Shown here piece by piece: positions 8,528-16,726 of a stretch of 64,000 nt of DNA. Source of the DNA: Rossellomorea sp036867415 (GTDB lineage: Bacteria > Bacillota > Bacilli > Bacillales > Bacillaceae_B); assembly GCF_036867415.1 (NCBI RefSeq), contig NZ_JBAJHU010000001.1:372001-436000 (forward strand), written 5' to 3'. Within the stretch, counting starts at the first letter, position 1, and the number at the start of each line of letters is the position of its first letter. A model generated the notes under the pieces. It was not told the DNA's origin. It did no database searches and saw nothing but the letters and a program-made list of their open reading frames with translations. Both the position numbers and the translations under genes were made by a program.

Positions 8528-8902
8528 ATGAAAAGTCCAATCAATAACCAAATCAATACGGTGTTTGTCCATGTAAGCAATCTCAAGAAATCGGTTCGTT
8601 GGTATTCTGAATTATTGGGTCAGGAGTATGATTTAGATGCGGTGTCAGACCCTGTATATAATATCAAGATCAATCATCATACGGGATTGACCTTGGATTC
8701 GGGACTGGAAGGGGTGTCTAAAAAGGTGGATGCGCTGGAAAATCCCTTGTTCAATTTTCACACTGAGGATATTGATACGGCTTTTGCTTTTGTGGAGGAA
8801 ATGGGATATGAGGCAGGTGAAGGCATCGTCCGGTTTGATGATTTTTCGTTTTTTACGGTAAGGGATCCGGATGGGAATGTGGTGATGATCTGTACGGGGT
8901 GA
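8528..8902 (+). CDS. VOC (glyoxalase/bleomycin-resistance) family protein
   Basis: 124 residues. One VOC module: the start TVFVHVSNLKKSVRWYSELLG and the end FTVRDPDGNVVMI are characteristic beta-alpha-beta-beta-beta units. A metal-binding His near the start and a Glu near the end are not both clear, so the enzymatic role is open. It lies 72 bases after the sigma factor and may be cotranscribed. Ribosome site GAGGAG. Confidence 0.85.
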   Translation: MKSPINNQINTVFVHVSNLKKSVRWYSELLGQEYDLDAVSDPVYNIKINHHTGLTLDSGLEGVSKKVDALENPLFNFHTEDIDTAFAFVEEMGYEAGEGIVRFDDFSFFTVRDPDGNVVMICTG

Positions 8903-9060
8903 GAATTGCCGGGTCTGCTTTCCTGAAAGGCGAGTGAATGTGGAACATGGAGGATTACTGATTCTAACTCGAAGATTCCTAGGTAAAAACTAAAATATCT
9001 GTTGGGGCAAAAGGGTGTATAACAAGGCAAGAATGAATTTTTTTCACAGGAGGTATTTGT

Positions 9061-10080
9061 ATGAACGACTTGATGAAGATGTTCTCAATGACAAAACCGA
9101 TCATTCAGGCGCCGATGGCTGGCGGAGCGGTTACTCCAAAGCTTGCATCGGCTGTTTCGAATGTAGGGGGACTCGGCAGTCTGGCTTCTGGTTATCTGAA
9201 AAATGGGCAGCTGGAAGAACAGGTAATCGAGATGAAACAGCTGACTGACCGTGCTTTTCAGGTGAATCTTTTTGTTCCAAAAGAGGAAGAAGTCCCGTCA
9301 GAGGCACAGGTTCAACACTGGAAAGAAATCATACCTCAAGCTGAGGAAGCACGGCCGTTTACGCCGGTTGAGGATGAGTGGAAGGATTTTTATCAAAAAG
9401 TCGAACTGCTGGTGAAGCATCGTGTGAAAGCTTGTTCGTTTACGTTTAATCTGCCTCCTGAAGACGCGGTTAACAAGCTGAGGGATGCCGGCTGTTTGTT
9501 ACTTGGGACGGCATGTTCAGTAGAAGAAGCCGTGATGATGGAAGAACGGGGGATGGATGCAGTGATTCTGCAAGGGATGGAAGCTGGAGGTCACCGGGGA
9601 GCCTTTTTGCCATCATCCGCGGCTGTCGGGGTAATGTCACTGATTCCACAGACGGTCGACAGGCTGCGTGTTCCAGTGATTGCGGCAGGCGGAATAACGG
9701 ATATAAGAGGTGTGAAGGCATCACTTGCACTCGGAGCACAAAGCGTTCAGATTGGCACAGCGTTTTTAGTCTGCGAAGAAAGCCGGGCACATCCGTTGCA
9801 TAAGCAGCAAATCTTTCATGCTTCCGCAACGGACACAAGGCTGACGAAAGTCTTTTCAGGAAAAGAAGCACGCGGAATTGTGAATGCATGGATGAAGGAA
9901 AATGAAAAGCGCGAACAGGAAGTCCTTCCTTATCCATATCTCAATACATTGACGAAGCCGATGCGGCAGGATGCTGCGAGACGGAACGATCCTTCCCGTA
10001 TGTCGTTATGGGCTGGGCAGGGGGTTGGTTCGTTGAAGGAAGAGATGAGTGTAGAAGAGATGCTGGAGCAGCTTTGGTGA
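9061..10080 (+). CDS. nitronate monooxygenase (2-nitropropane dioxygenase family)
   Basis: 339 residues, FMN-dependent TIM barrel that oxidises alkyl nitronates such as propionate 3-nitronate. Visible: IIQAPMAGG at the N-terminus, GGLGSLASG, the catalytic-His segment GMEAGGHRGAF near residue 178, and the flavin-phosphate loop IAAGGITDIRGVKASLALGAQSVQIGT split over residues 206-236. Ribosome site CAGGAGG. Cytoplasmic; no clear operon partner. Confidence 0.9.
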   Translation: MNDLMKMFSMTKPIIQAPMAGGAVTPKLASAVSNVGGLGSLASGYLKNGQLEEQVIEMKQLTDRAFQVNLFVPKEEEVPSEAQVQHWKEIIPQAEEARPFTPVEDEWKDFYQKVELLVKHRVKACSFTFNLPPEDAVNKLRDAGCLLLGTACSVEEAVMMEERGMDAVILQGMEAGGHRGAFLPSSAAVGVMSLIPQTVDRLRVPVIAAGGITDIRGVKASLALGAQSVQIGTAFLVCEESRAHPLHKQQIFHASATDTRLTKVFSGKEARGIVNAWMKENEKREQEVLPYPYLNTLTKPMRQDAARRNDPSRMSLWAGQGVGSLKEEMSVEEMLEQLW

Positions 10081-10094
10081 AGGGAGAATGGCTG

Positions 10095-10127
10095 AGAGGA
10101 GAGGAATATGCTCTTCTCTTTTTTTTG
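10095..10127 (+). terminator. intrinsic terminator after the nitronate monooxygenase
   Basis: Stem AGAGGAGAG / CTCTTCTCT with one mismatch, followed by eight Ts. Confidence 0.7.
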
Positions 10128-10346
10128 GCGGCATTGTGCCTGCCATTTATGTATATCAATTGAGGAATAAACTTAAGGTGAATATTTGGATAGTTAAACA
10201 GCAATAAGACAGCGTGCCCCCTGCGACGGAACCGTTTACCCCGAACCTCTAGTGTACACAGACCCCATTTAAATAAGCAAAAATATGATTTTAATAGGAG
10301 AATGGCCATATCATAAAGAAAGGTATCATATAAAGGAGGGGAAAGT

Positions 10347-11246
10347 TTGGGAGAATTACATTCTATTAGAGGGAAAGAGATTTACGTTGAAAGACAGGGA
10401 GATCCTTCATCACCACCGTTAGTTTATTTACATGGAGGTCCTGGTTCCAGTTGCTATGACTTTATGAGTGTTCAGGGGGAAAGGTTAAGAGAATCTTTGT
10501 ATTTAATTGGGATGGATCAGCGTGGAGTGCTGCGATCAGAAATGCTTGATGAGGACGAGAAGTTAAGTCCGGATGATATAGTTGAAGATGCGGAGGAACT
10601 CCGGAGGATGCTTGGCATTTCTTCCTGGTCTGTTTTAGGACATTCGTTTGGTGGTTTTTTAGCCGCTTTATATGCTTCAAAGTATCCACAGTCCATCGAC
10701 AGGCTGATTTTTGAAAGCCCGGGCTTTGACTTCCATCTAACTTTAAATTCGTTATTAAAACAAGCTTCAGTGATTTTTGAAAGTAAGAATCAATCTCAGG
10801 AAGCTGAAAAAACCAGGGAACAAGTACAATCTAACTTAGAAACTCCCAGATTAATGGAGGTTTGGCTTGAAACTGGAGGTAAATTAGGAAAAGATAGAGA
10901 AAGTTTATACTTTTACGGGCCGCAAAAAGATTTCTTTGAAACATTATTCAGCAAGGCACCGGTAGAAATTCAGAACCGGCTGCAGCAAACCCAGTCTCAT
11001 TTTACTAAGTTACATGAAGAACAAACGATGTATAAATCCGTATTGAACGATTTAACAGAGCTGCCACATCCCTCTTTAATCATCACCAGCAATCATGACT
11101 TTGTATTTTGTGAGAAACAACATGAGTTTGTTAGAGATAAAGTCGGGAATGCCAAAATTATTACCTTTAATCAAAGCGGCCATTTTCCAAGGATAGAAGA
11201 GCCGGTGAAATATGCCCGTGTGGTTAAGGAATTTTTACTTAAATAA
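10347..11246 (+). CDS. alpha/beta hydrolase, proline-iminopeptidase-like
   Basis: 299 residues. HGGPGSS is the oxyanion-hole motif of the proline iminopeptidase group; the nucleophile elbow is GHSFGG (near residue 98), and the C-terminal GHFPRIEEP supplies the catalytic His. MDQRGVLRSE matches the DQRGxGxS segment of peptidase S33. The start is TTG at 10347, chosen because AAAGGAGGGG precedes it and no ATG is suitable. The substrate is unproven. Confidence 0.85.
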   Translation: MGELHSIRGKEIYVERQGDPSSPPLVYLHGGPGSSCYDFMSVQGERLRESLYLIGMDQRGVLRSEMLDEDEKLSPDDIVEDAEELRRMLGISSWSVLGHSFGGFLAALYASKYPQSIDRLIFESPGFDFHLTLNSLLKQASVIFESKNQSQEAEKTREQVQSNLETPRLMEVWLETGGKLGKDRESLYFYGPQKDFFETLFSKAPVEIQNRLQQTQSHFTKLHEEQTMYKSVLNDLTELPHPSLIITSNHDFVFCEKQHEFVRDKVGNAKIITFNQSGHFPRIEEPVKYARVVKEFLLK

Positions 11247-11286
11247 TGTAACCTTGGACCAAGAAACACTGACAAACGAGTTAAAA

Positions 11287-11330
11287 GCCCGTCCCGGCGT
11301 GTGTTAGCATTGCCGGGACGGGCATTTTTT
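11287..11330. terminator. bidirectional terminator between convergent genes
   Basis: Stem GCCCGTCCCGGC / GCCGGGACGGGC, followed on the plus strand by seven Ts and on the minus strand by TTTTAACTC. It separates the plus-strand hydrolase from the minus-strand ThDP enzyme. Confidence 0.85.
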
Positions 11331-13030
11331 TACAGCGGAGGCAGATCCAATTTCCCTTCCTGGAACAGCTCTTTCACCATATGTTTCGTATAGCCGAATA
11401 CCTGGGAGAATTGGAGGTTTCCTGGCATCGGTGCTTCGTCGGCGTCGACGACGACATCGACAATGCATGGTTTGTTCTGCATGACGGCTTTTTGCAGAGA
11501 AGGGAGAAGGTCTTCCGGCCGCTCGACCCGGTATCCCACGCCGCCGCAGGCATCTGCGTATTTGGCGAAGTCCGGATTGTGGAGGTTTGTGCCGAATTCT
11601 GCATTTCCCATCACTTCTTGCTCGAATTTGATCATGGCGATTTTATGGTTGTTGAGCACAACGACGACCATCGGCAATTCATACTTAACCGCAGTCACGA
11701 AATCGGCCATCATCATCCCAAATCCCCCATCACCGCAGATGGCGAGGACCTGCCTGTGAGGATAGGCGATTTTTCCTGCGATTGCCCCTGGAAGGCCGCA
11801 TCCGAGTGTCGCCAGCCAGCTGGAAATGACGAACGACTGGTTTGTCATAAGGAAATGCCTGGCCACCCACACGGTCACGTTCCCGACGTCGACCGACAAG
11901 ACCGCATCATCTGAAGTTACCTGCTGAAGCGCACGGATGACCCGCTGCGGTTTGATCGGAACGGATTCGTCCGCTTCCTGCTTCTCGAGTTTTTCCCACC
12001 ACTTGTTCATCCGTTCTTGATTTTTTTCTAAAAATGTCCGGTCTTCCTTCCTTGAAATCTGGTCCGTGAGCCATGAAAGGGTCGCTCCGGCATCTCCGGC
12101 GAGTCCGACATCAACCGGAAGCCGCTTCCCGATTTGAGTCGGGTCGATATCGATCTGGATAGTCTTCGCCTCTTCCGGAAGGAATCCCGTGAACGGGAAA
12201 GAGGTCCCGATCAACATGAGAAGATCTGCTTCCTGCATCGCTTCATAGGAAGGCTTTGTTCCAATCAGCCCGAGTCCGCCGAGACAGTAGGGATGTTTGT
12301 CAGGAATGAGGCCTTTCCCCGGCAGTGTCAACACGACGGGAGCGCCCGTTTTTTCGGCAAAGGCCAACAGGATGTCCCGTTTTCCCTGCATGCCATTCCC
12401 TGCAAGGATGACCGGTCTTTCAGACTGTTCGATCAGCTCCTTTGCCTTATGAAGATCTTCCTTCAGCGGGGCAACCTCCTGTTTGACGGTAAAATTAGTC
12501 GTGATCCTTGCTTCTTTCCCGACTTCAAAGCGGGGGATGTCATCCGGGATCGTCAAAACGGCTACCCCTTTTTTGGCATAAGCGGTCCGGATCGCCTGGT
12601 TGACGACAGCCGGAAGCTGTTCGGCTGACATGATGCGCTGATTGTAAACAGCGACATCGTCGAACAGGCGGTCGAGGTTCACTTCCTGGAAGTAATCGGT
12701 CCCCATCAGGTCCGATTCGACCTGGCCTGTGATTGCAAGGACCGGGGCTTTATCGAGTTTGGCGTCATATAATCCGTTCAACAGATGGATGGCACCCGGC
12801 CCGGCGATGGCGGTGCAGACGCCGAGTTTTCCGGTCAATTTTGCATAGGCTGCAGCGGCCAGTGCCCCGGCTTCCTCATGCCGGACTTGAATGAATTTAA
12901 TCTTGTCTTTCGCTTTTCGCAACGGCTCAATGATGGAATTGATCGAGTCGCCCGGCATCCCGTAGATATGGTCGACACCCCATTCAATCAGCTGTTCAAT
13001 TAATTTTTCACCGGCTGTTTGTTTAAACAT
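11330..13030 (-). CDS. pyruvate oxidase-type thiamine diphosphate enzyme (YdaP-like)
   Basis: 566 residues with the three domains of the POX/acetolactate synthase group. The N-terminal PYR domain has the catalytic Glu in RHEEAGALAAAAYA; the central domain has a Rossmann-like half; the C-terminal domain has the ThDP motif CGDGGFGMMM ending about 26 residues later in LNNHKIA. It probably decarboxylates pyruvate to acetate or acetyl-phosphate; B. subtilis YdaP is the remembered relative. The start ATG at 13030 follows GAGGTG; the GTG at 13039 lies within the ribosome site. Confidence 0.87.
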   Translation of the reverse strand: MFKQTAGEKLIEQLIEWGVDHIYGMPGDSINSIIEPLRKAKDKIKFIQVRHEEAGALAAAAYAKLTGKLGVCTAIAGPGAIHLLNGLYDAKLDKAPVLAITGQVESDLMGTDYFQEVNLDRLFDDVAVYNQRIMSAEQLPAVVNQAIRTAYAKKGVAVLTIPDDIPRFEVGKEARITTNFTVKQEVAPLKEDLHKAKELIEQSERPVILAGNGMQGKRDILLAFAEKTGAPVVLTLPGKGLIPDKHPYCLGGLGLIGTKPSYEAMQEADLLMLIGTSFPFTGFLPEEAKTIQIDIDPTQIGKRLPVDVGLAGDAGATLSWLTDQISRKEDRTFLEKNQERMNKWWEKLEKQEADESVPIKPQRVIRALQQVTSDDAVLSVDVGNVTVWVARHFLMTNQSFVISSWLATLGCGLPGAIAGKIAYPHRQVLAICGDGGFGMMMADFVTAVKYELPMVVVVLNNHKIAMIKFEQEVMGNAEFGTNLHNPDFAKYADACGGVGYRVERPEDLLPSLQKAVMQNKPCIVDVVVDADEAPMPGNLQFSQVFGYTKHMVKELFQEGKLDLPPL

Positions 13031-13137
13031 TACGTTCACCTCTTCATAGTTGGATAGGCATAGTGTGGTACTTTTCGGTAAAATTTACTCACTCATTGAT
13101 ATGGGCGATACGCAGGTATGGGATTTAATGTTAAACT

Positions 13138-13245
13138 CAGCATAAAACGAAATATTTCAGCATATATCGGAAAAAGTCAGCATAAAGTCTAATTTTTCAG
13201 CATAAAATCAAATAAGTCAGCATATTTTTTGAAAGTCAGCGTATA
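13138..13245. repeat. six-unit 20-bp tandem array, core CAGCATA
   Basis: The 7-mer CAGCATA (last copy CAGCGTA) begins at 13138, 13158, 13178, 13198, 13218 and 13237, that is, spacings of 20, 20, 20, 20 and 19. The remaining 13 bases of each unit are A/T-rich and only loosely alike (for example AAATCNAATAAGT). It lies between the divergent ThDP enzyme and the fluoride riboswitch, outside any gene. It is not CRISPR: the units abut and the conserved part is short. Confidence 0.85.
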
Positions 13246-13350
13246 TACTAATGAACCTATTTAGCCTTTTTCGTATAACAGGATTCGGTGCCGGCCACGC
13301 AGGGATTTTCATTTTCTGATAAATATAGTATGATAAATATGGAAAACATA

Positions 13351-13429
13351 CAGGTGATGGAGTTCACCTTTAACCGCCGGAAGGCTAATGACTCCTGTCA
13401 GTGCTCTGTTACTGGCAGGGGTCTTTTTT
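13351..13429 (+). promoter_or_regulatory. fluoride riboswitch (crcB motif) with expression-platform terminator
   Basis: The aptamer matches the crcB consensus: GGTGATGGAGTTCACC, then AACCGCC, then GGCTAATGACTCCTG, covering 13351-13396. The 3' end overlaps a terminator with stem CCTGTCAGT / ACTGGCAGG and a T run (13394-13429). Established knowledge: fluoride binding stabilises the pseudoknot and prevents terminator formation, turning on export. The genes immediately downstream are two crcB fluoride channels, which confirms the assignment. Confidence 0.95.
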
Positions 13430-13473
13430 ATTGGTGGTAAAATATGTATATTGGAAGGTTTGGAGGAATCATA

Positions 13474-13854
13474 ATGAAACCAATTATACTGGTCGGTCTT
13501 GCGGGTGCACTTGGTGCGATGCTCCGCTACTGGGTCGGCTATGCATTCTTTGATGAAAGCGGCGTGTTTCCTTTTGCAACGCTTACGGTGAACCTGATCG
13601 GAAGCTTTGTTCTTGCCCTTTTTACAACTGGATTGGTGAGGAGGTTCTCGATTCCGGGTGATCTGAAGACGGCGATCGGGACGGGTTTCGTCGGGTCGTT
13701 TACGACGTTTTCCACGTTAAGTGTCGAAACGGTGACGCTGTTTGAGAATGGCCATGTCTTATTGGGTGCCATATATGTTTCAGTGAGCATCCTAGGAGGA
13801 CTGGTGATGAGCCGGATCGGATTTCGCGTTCAGAAAGGGGAGGCGGCGAGATGA
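13474..13854 (+). CDS. crcB: fluoride channel subunit CrcB/Fluc
   Basis: 126 residues, four helices. Diagnostic segments: GALGAMLRYWVG, TLTVNLIGSF (the conserved Asn) and GFVGSFTTFST (Phe-box lining the pores). It is the first gene behind the fluoride riboswitch. ATG 13474 has GGAGG upstream, and an earlier in-frame ATG at 13444 lacks a site. It ends overlapping the next gene by four bases (ATGA), so the two products are likely made together and form a heterodimer, as in other paired-gene Bacillus systems. Confidence 0.95.
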   Translation: MKPIILVGLAGALGAMLRYWVGYAFFDESGVFPFATLTVNLIGSFVLALFTTGLVRRFSIPGDLKTAIGTGFVGSFTTFSTLSVETVTLFENGHVLLGAIYVSVSILGGLVMSRIGFRVQKGEAAR

Positions 13855-14219
13855 GTATCTTAACGTTCTTACTTGTCGCAATCGGCGGTTTCTTCGGGGC
13901 GATCGCCCGGTATTCAGCGAGTCAATATTTCAACAAAAGCCATTCTTTCCGTCTGCCGGTGGCCACGTTGTTGGTGAATATTCTAGGTTCGTTCCTATTG
14001 GGGCTGTTGATCGGAAAAGGGACAGGTGAAGTATGGAGCCTGCTTCTCGGGACAGGGTTCCTTGGATCGTTCACCACATTTTCCACATTCAAGCTTGAGG
14101 GAATCCAGCTTCATGTGGACAGAAGAAGAACAGATTTCATCCTCTACAACGTCATATGCTACGGCGGCGGGATTTTGCTTGCGTTTTTTGGATATAAGAT
14201 TGGGCATTTGTTTGCGTAA
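13851..14219 (+). CDS. crcB: fluoride channel subunit CrcB/Fluc, second copy
   Basis: 122 residues, four helices, homologous to the preceding gene: GGFFGAIARYSASQ, TLLVNILGSF, GFLGSFTTFSTF. Fluc channels are antiparallel dimers; two genes in tandem with coupled translation suggest an obligate heterodimer. Both act in the inner membrane to let fluoride leave the cell. Confidence 0.95.
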   Translation: MSILTFLLVAIGGFFGAIARYSASQYFNKSHSFRLPVATLLVNILGSFLLGLLIGKGTGEVWSLLLGTGFLGSFTTFSTFKLEGIQLHVDRRRTDFILYNVICYGGGILLAFFGYKIGHLFA

Positions 14220-14220
14220 G

Positions 14221-14257
14221 CGGGTTGGGGGCAGGTTCCTTGACCCGTTTTTTTATA
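14221..14257 (+). terminator. terminator formed by a dispersed GGGxCAGGTTCCTTGxCCC repeat
   Basis: CGGGTT ... GACCCG arms around GGGGGCAGGTTCCT, followed by seven Ts. The sequence is one member of a repeat family also seen at 16693-16728, where the same bases occur inverted beside the SdpI gene. Confidence 0.65.
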
Positions 14258-14345
14258 GGGACCTTGAAGCAGAGCATATGGTAAAATTAGTATGATATAA
14301 GAAATAGGAACATTTCGTCAACGATGAAGGTGGGGGGATATCCAA

Positions 14346-14873
14346 ATGTTTGAAGAATTTAATTTTGATTCAATATTACAAGAACGAAGTGATGCAGTCT
14401 CTTTGGTTGTGATGATGTGCGGGGTCGCTGGTTCCGGTAAAACCACCTTTTCACAACTGCTGGAAAAGGAAGGTTTCATACGACTTTCGATTGATGAAGA
14501 AATATGGGCGACGAGAGGGCGTTACGGAGTGGATTTCCCCATCGAGAAAATAGAGGAGTACAAGAAAGAGGCCGAAGAAACATTACGCAGCCGCCTGTTA
14601 AACTTAATCCGTCAAAAACAAAATGTGGTCATTGACTTCAGCTTCTGGGATCGTGCGAGGAGAGATCGTTATAAAAAACTCATAGAAAATTCGGGCGGTA
14701 AGTGGCGGCTCATTTATTTGAAGGTTCACCCAGATGATTTGCGCGACCGGCTCACACTGCGAAATCAACGGTTTGATGCCAACTCTTTTCCCATTTCAGA
14801 AGGATTATTGACTTCATACCTTGAAGGTTTTCAAATTCCAGAAGGAGAAGGGGAAATCGTTCTGGAAAATTAG
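14346..14873 (+). CDS. AAA-type P-loop nucleotide kinase-like protein
   Basis: 175 residues. Walker A GVAGSGKTT lies at about residues 26-34; SIDEEIW and VVIDFSFWDRARRDRY are the DxD/aspartate and lid-like regions of the zeta-toxin/chloramphenicol-phosphotransferase group of small kinases. An arginine-rich lid RDRLTLRNQRFD follows. The phosphate acceptor is unknown. There is no antitoxin-like partner, so a toxin role is not supported. Ribosome site GGTGGGG. Confidence 0.8.
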   Translation: MFEEFNFDSILQERSDAVSLVVMMCGVAGSGKTTFSQLLEKEGFIRLSIDEEIWATRGRYGVDFPIEKIEEYKKEAEETLRSRLLNLIRQKQNVVIDFSFWDRARRDRYKKLIENSGGKWRLIYLKVHPDDLRDRLTLRNQRFDANSFPISEGLLTSYLEGFQIPEGEGEIVLEN

Positions 14874-14957
14874 AGCGGCGGGAATCCGTCGTTTTAAAGA
14901 ATTCTATTGAAATCCCATTTCCCATATGTTACCTTTATCTAAATTCAGAGGTGAGTA

Positions 14958-15014
14958 ATGATGGTTAACGCTATACCTAGATCATTTTTACAATTACATC
15001 ATCATAACGAGTAA
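14958..15014 (+). CDS. histidine leader peptide (putative attenuator ORF)
   Basis: An 18-codon frame reading MMVNAIPRSFLQLHHHNE, with AGAGGTG as ribosome site five to eight bases upstream. Three consecutive His codons (CAT CAT CAT, 14997-15005) lie five codons before the stop region. It is followed at once by two hairpins, the second a terminator, and then by a histidyl-tRNA synthetase gene. This is the layout of classical amino-acid leader peptides, where a ribosome stalled at His codons changes RNA folding. Translation itself is inferred. Confidence 0.8.
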   Translation: MMVNAIPRSFLQLHHHNE

Positions 15015-15110
15015 CCTTGCTATCCGATTTTTAAGAAATCGCAAATAGGAAGGTTATTACTAATGAACCGCATTTGATTAAGTTTTCACTTACATCAGGT
15101 GCGGTTTTTT
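15011..15110 (+). promoter_or_regulatory. transcription attenuator of the histidyl-tRNA synthetase gene
   Basis: Two structures follow the leader ORF. Hairpin 1 (15011-15060) has arms GTAACCTT / AAGGTTATTAC and inner stems CTAT/ATAG and CGATTT/AAATCG. Hairpin 2 (15066-15106) has arms AACCGCATTTGAT / ATCAGGTGCGGTT with G-T pairs and then six Ts, a terminator. GGTT in the 3' arm of hairpin 1 (15052-15055) could pair with AACC of the terminator as an antiterminator. I did not fold this region. The T-box consensus AGGGTGG is absent. Confidence 0.72.
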
Positions 15111-15136
15111 ATTTTACAAAAAAAGGAGAGAGAAAC

Positions 15137-16429
15137 ATGAAAAAGATGGATTATCAGAACGTAAAAGGGACACAGGATTATTTACCGGAAGCGGAATCGG
15201 TGAGGCGGAAAATCAGGCGCACGCTTGAGGATGTGTTCATTCAATATGGCTGCAAGCCGCTTGAGACGCCAATCTTGAATTACACGGATCTGCTCTCTTC
15301 AAAGTACGGCGGAGGAGCAGAGATCCTTGAGGAGATGTACACACTTTCTGACAGAGGCGGGAGGGATCTGGCACTCCGTTATGACCTGACGATCCCGTTT
15401 GCAAAAGTGGCCGCGATGAATCCGGGGCTCAAGATGCCTTTCAAACGTTATGAAATAGGCAAGGTGTTCAGGGACGGACCGATCAAGGCAGGGCGGTTCC
15501 GCGAATTCACCCAGTGTGATGTGGATATCGTCGGGATTGATTCACAGCTGGCGGAAGCAGAGTTGATGGGGATGGCACTTGAGGCCTTCAAAAGGCTCGG
15601 ACTGAACATCGTGATTCAATACAACAACCGGAAGCTGTTGACAGGGATGCTTGATGTATTCGGCGTCCCGTCTGAAAGGATTAATAAAGCAGTATTGACC
15701 CTGGATAAACTGGAAAAAGTGGGGATCAAAGCTGTTATCGCAGAATTAAGTGAACTGGAGATTTCAGAAGCATCACAGCGTTCCATCAAAGGATTTCTGA
15801 CGGATGAATACAATAGGGAACTCGATTATTTCGAGCCTTACTCCCGTCAAAATGAACAGGTGAAAAAAGGACTTGAGGAAATGCAGGAGCTGATATCTAT
15901 CATCAATTATCTGGGCAATGACGGACAGTGTATCTTCAATCCGTTTCTGGCAAGAGGATTGGAAATCTATACAGGAACCATTTATGAACTGTTCTTAACG
16001 GACGGTTCGATCAAATCTAGCATCGGCAGCGGAGGAAGATATGACAATGCCATCGGCGGACTGCTCGGGACGAATGAAACCTTCTCGACTGTCGGCATCT
16101 CTTTCGGACTGGACGTAATCTATGCTGCTGTCAGCGGGAAAAAGACCTCCTCCAAATCCGGGCTGGACTACTATGTGATTCCGATGGGCATGGGCAAGGA
16201 AGCATTGGGGCTTGCGAATGAACTGAGAGCAGAGGGTTACAAAGTGGAATGCGACATGAGCGGCAAAAAACCGGGGAAACTCCTCGATAAAGCAAACAAA
16301 GAAGGGGTGAGGAACGTCATTTTTATTGGAGAGGATGAGGTGAAGGAGAACCGGTATAAGGTGAAGGATATGGTGACGGGTGAGGAAGAAGCTTTTTCCT
16401 ATAAGTTTGCATCGGTTCCTAAAGGTTGA
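15137..16429 (+). CDS. hisS: histidyl-tRNA synthetase, non-canonical second type
   Basis: 430 residues. A class II synthetase: KGTQDYLPE, then motif 2 KRYEIGKVFRDGP...RFREFTQCDVD, the His-specific ARGLEIYTG segment, and motif 3 SIGSGGRYDNAIGG; an anticodon-binding domain occupies the last 100 residues. Where ordinary Bacillus HisRS has LRPEGT, this one has LRYDLT, which is typical of archaeal/eukaryotic-like HisRS. It is therefore probably a second HisRS beside a housekeeping copy elsewhere. ATG 15137 follows AAAAAGGAGAG. It appears to be controlled by the upstream His leader peptide. Confidence 0.88.
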   Translation: MKKMDYQNVKGTQDYLPEAESVRRKIRRTLEDVFIQYGCKPLETPILNYTDLLSSKYGGGAEILEEMYTLSDRGGRDLALRYDLTIPFAKVAAMNPGLKMPFKRYEIGKVFRDGPIKAGRFREFTQCDVDIVGIDSQLAEAELMGMALEAFKRLGLNIVIQYNNRKLLTGMLDVFGVPSERINKAVLTLDKLEKVGIKAVIAELSELEISEASQRSIKGFLTDEYNRELDYFEPYSRQNEQVKKGLEEMQELISIINYLGNDGQCIFNPFLARGLEIYTGTIYELFLTDGSIKSSIGSGGRYDNAIGGLLGTNETFSTVGISFGLDVIYAAVSGKKTSSKSGLDYYVIPMGMGKEALGLANELRAEGYKVECDMSGKKPGKLLDKANKEGVRNVIFIGEDEVKENRYKVKDMVTGEEEAFSYKFASVPKG

Positions 16430-16513
16430 AAATAAGATTTTTAAACCAATCAGACAAACTTTTTTAAAAAAACCGCCCCCAGCCAGCAGCGAAGGGTCTC
16501 TACTATCAAGATT

Positions 16514-16637
16514 ATTAATATATTTATATTTATTCTATCGGTTTACGGTTTAACCCCACTTTCATGTTAATTGCGCTGGAATACGAGAAATTGCGCCACA
16601 TTCCCGATAATTGCGCCACATGTCGAATTTCCTTTAC
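16514..16637. repeat. 20-bp phased array, core TTGCGCC, copy 1 of 3
   Basis: An A/T-rich head (TATTAATATATTTATATTTATT) precedes TTGCGC cores at 16571, 16591 and 16611, exactly 20 bases apart; each unit resembles TTGNGCCACNTTCCCGATAA. The array ends in TGTCGAATTTCCTTT. The same head, units and tail recur at 19414-19507 and 26068-26176. It lies downstream of hisS, between convergent genes. Confidence 0.85.
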
Positions 16638-16726
16638 GTCTGGATGCAGCCGAAAGCCGGAAACACTCACAAGTTCAGGAAGTGCCCCAATTGATATGGG
16701 TCAAGGAACCTGTCTCTTGACCCGCA

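Noticed and set aside
14346..14873. Zeta-type toxin of a toxin-antitoxin pair
   Set aside because: The kinase motifs fit a wide family and no small antitoxin-like gene is adjacent. The same applies to 38127-38651.
14880..15136. T-box leader for hisS
   Set aside because: The region has a suitable length and an ACCGC-bearing terminator, but the conserved AGGGTGG sequence before it is missing. The His leader peptide explains the region better.
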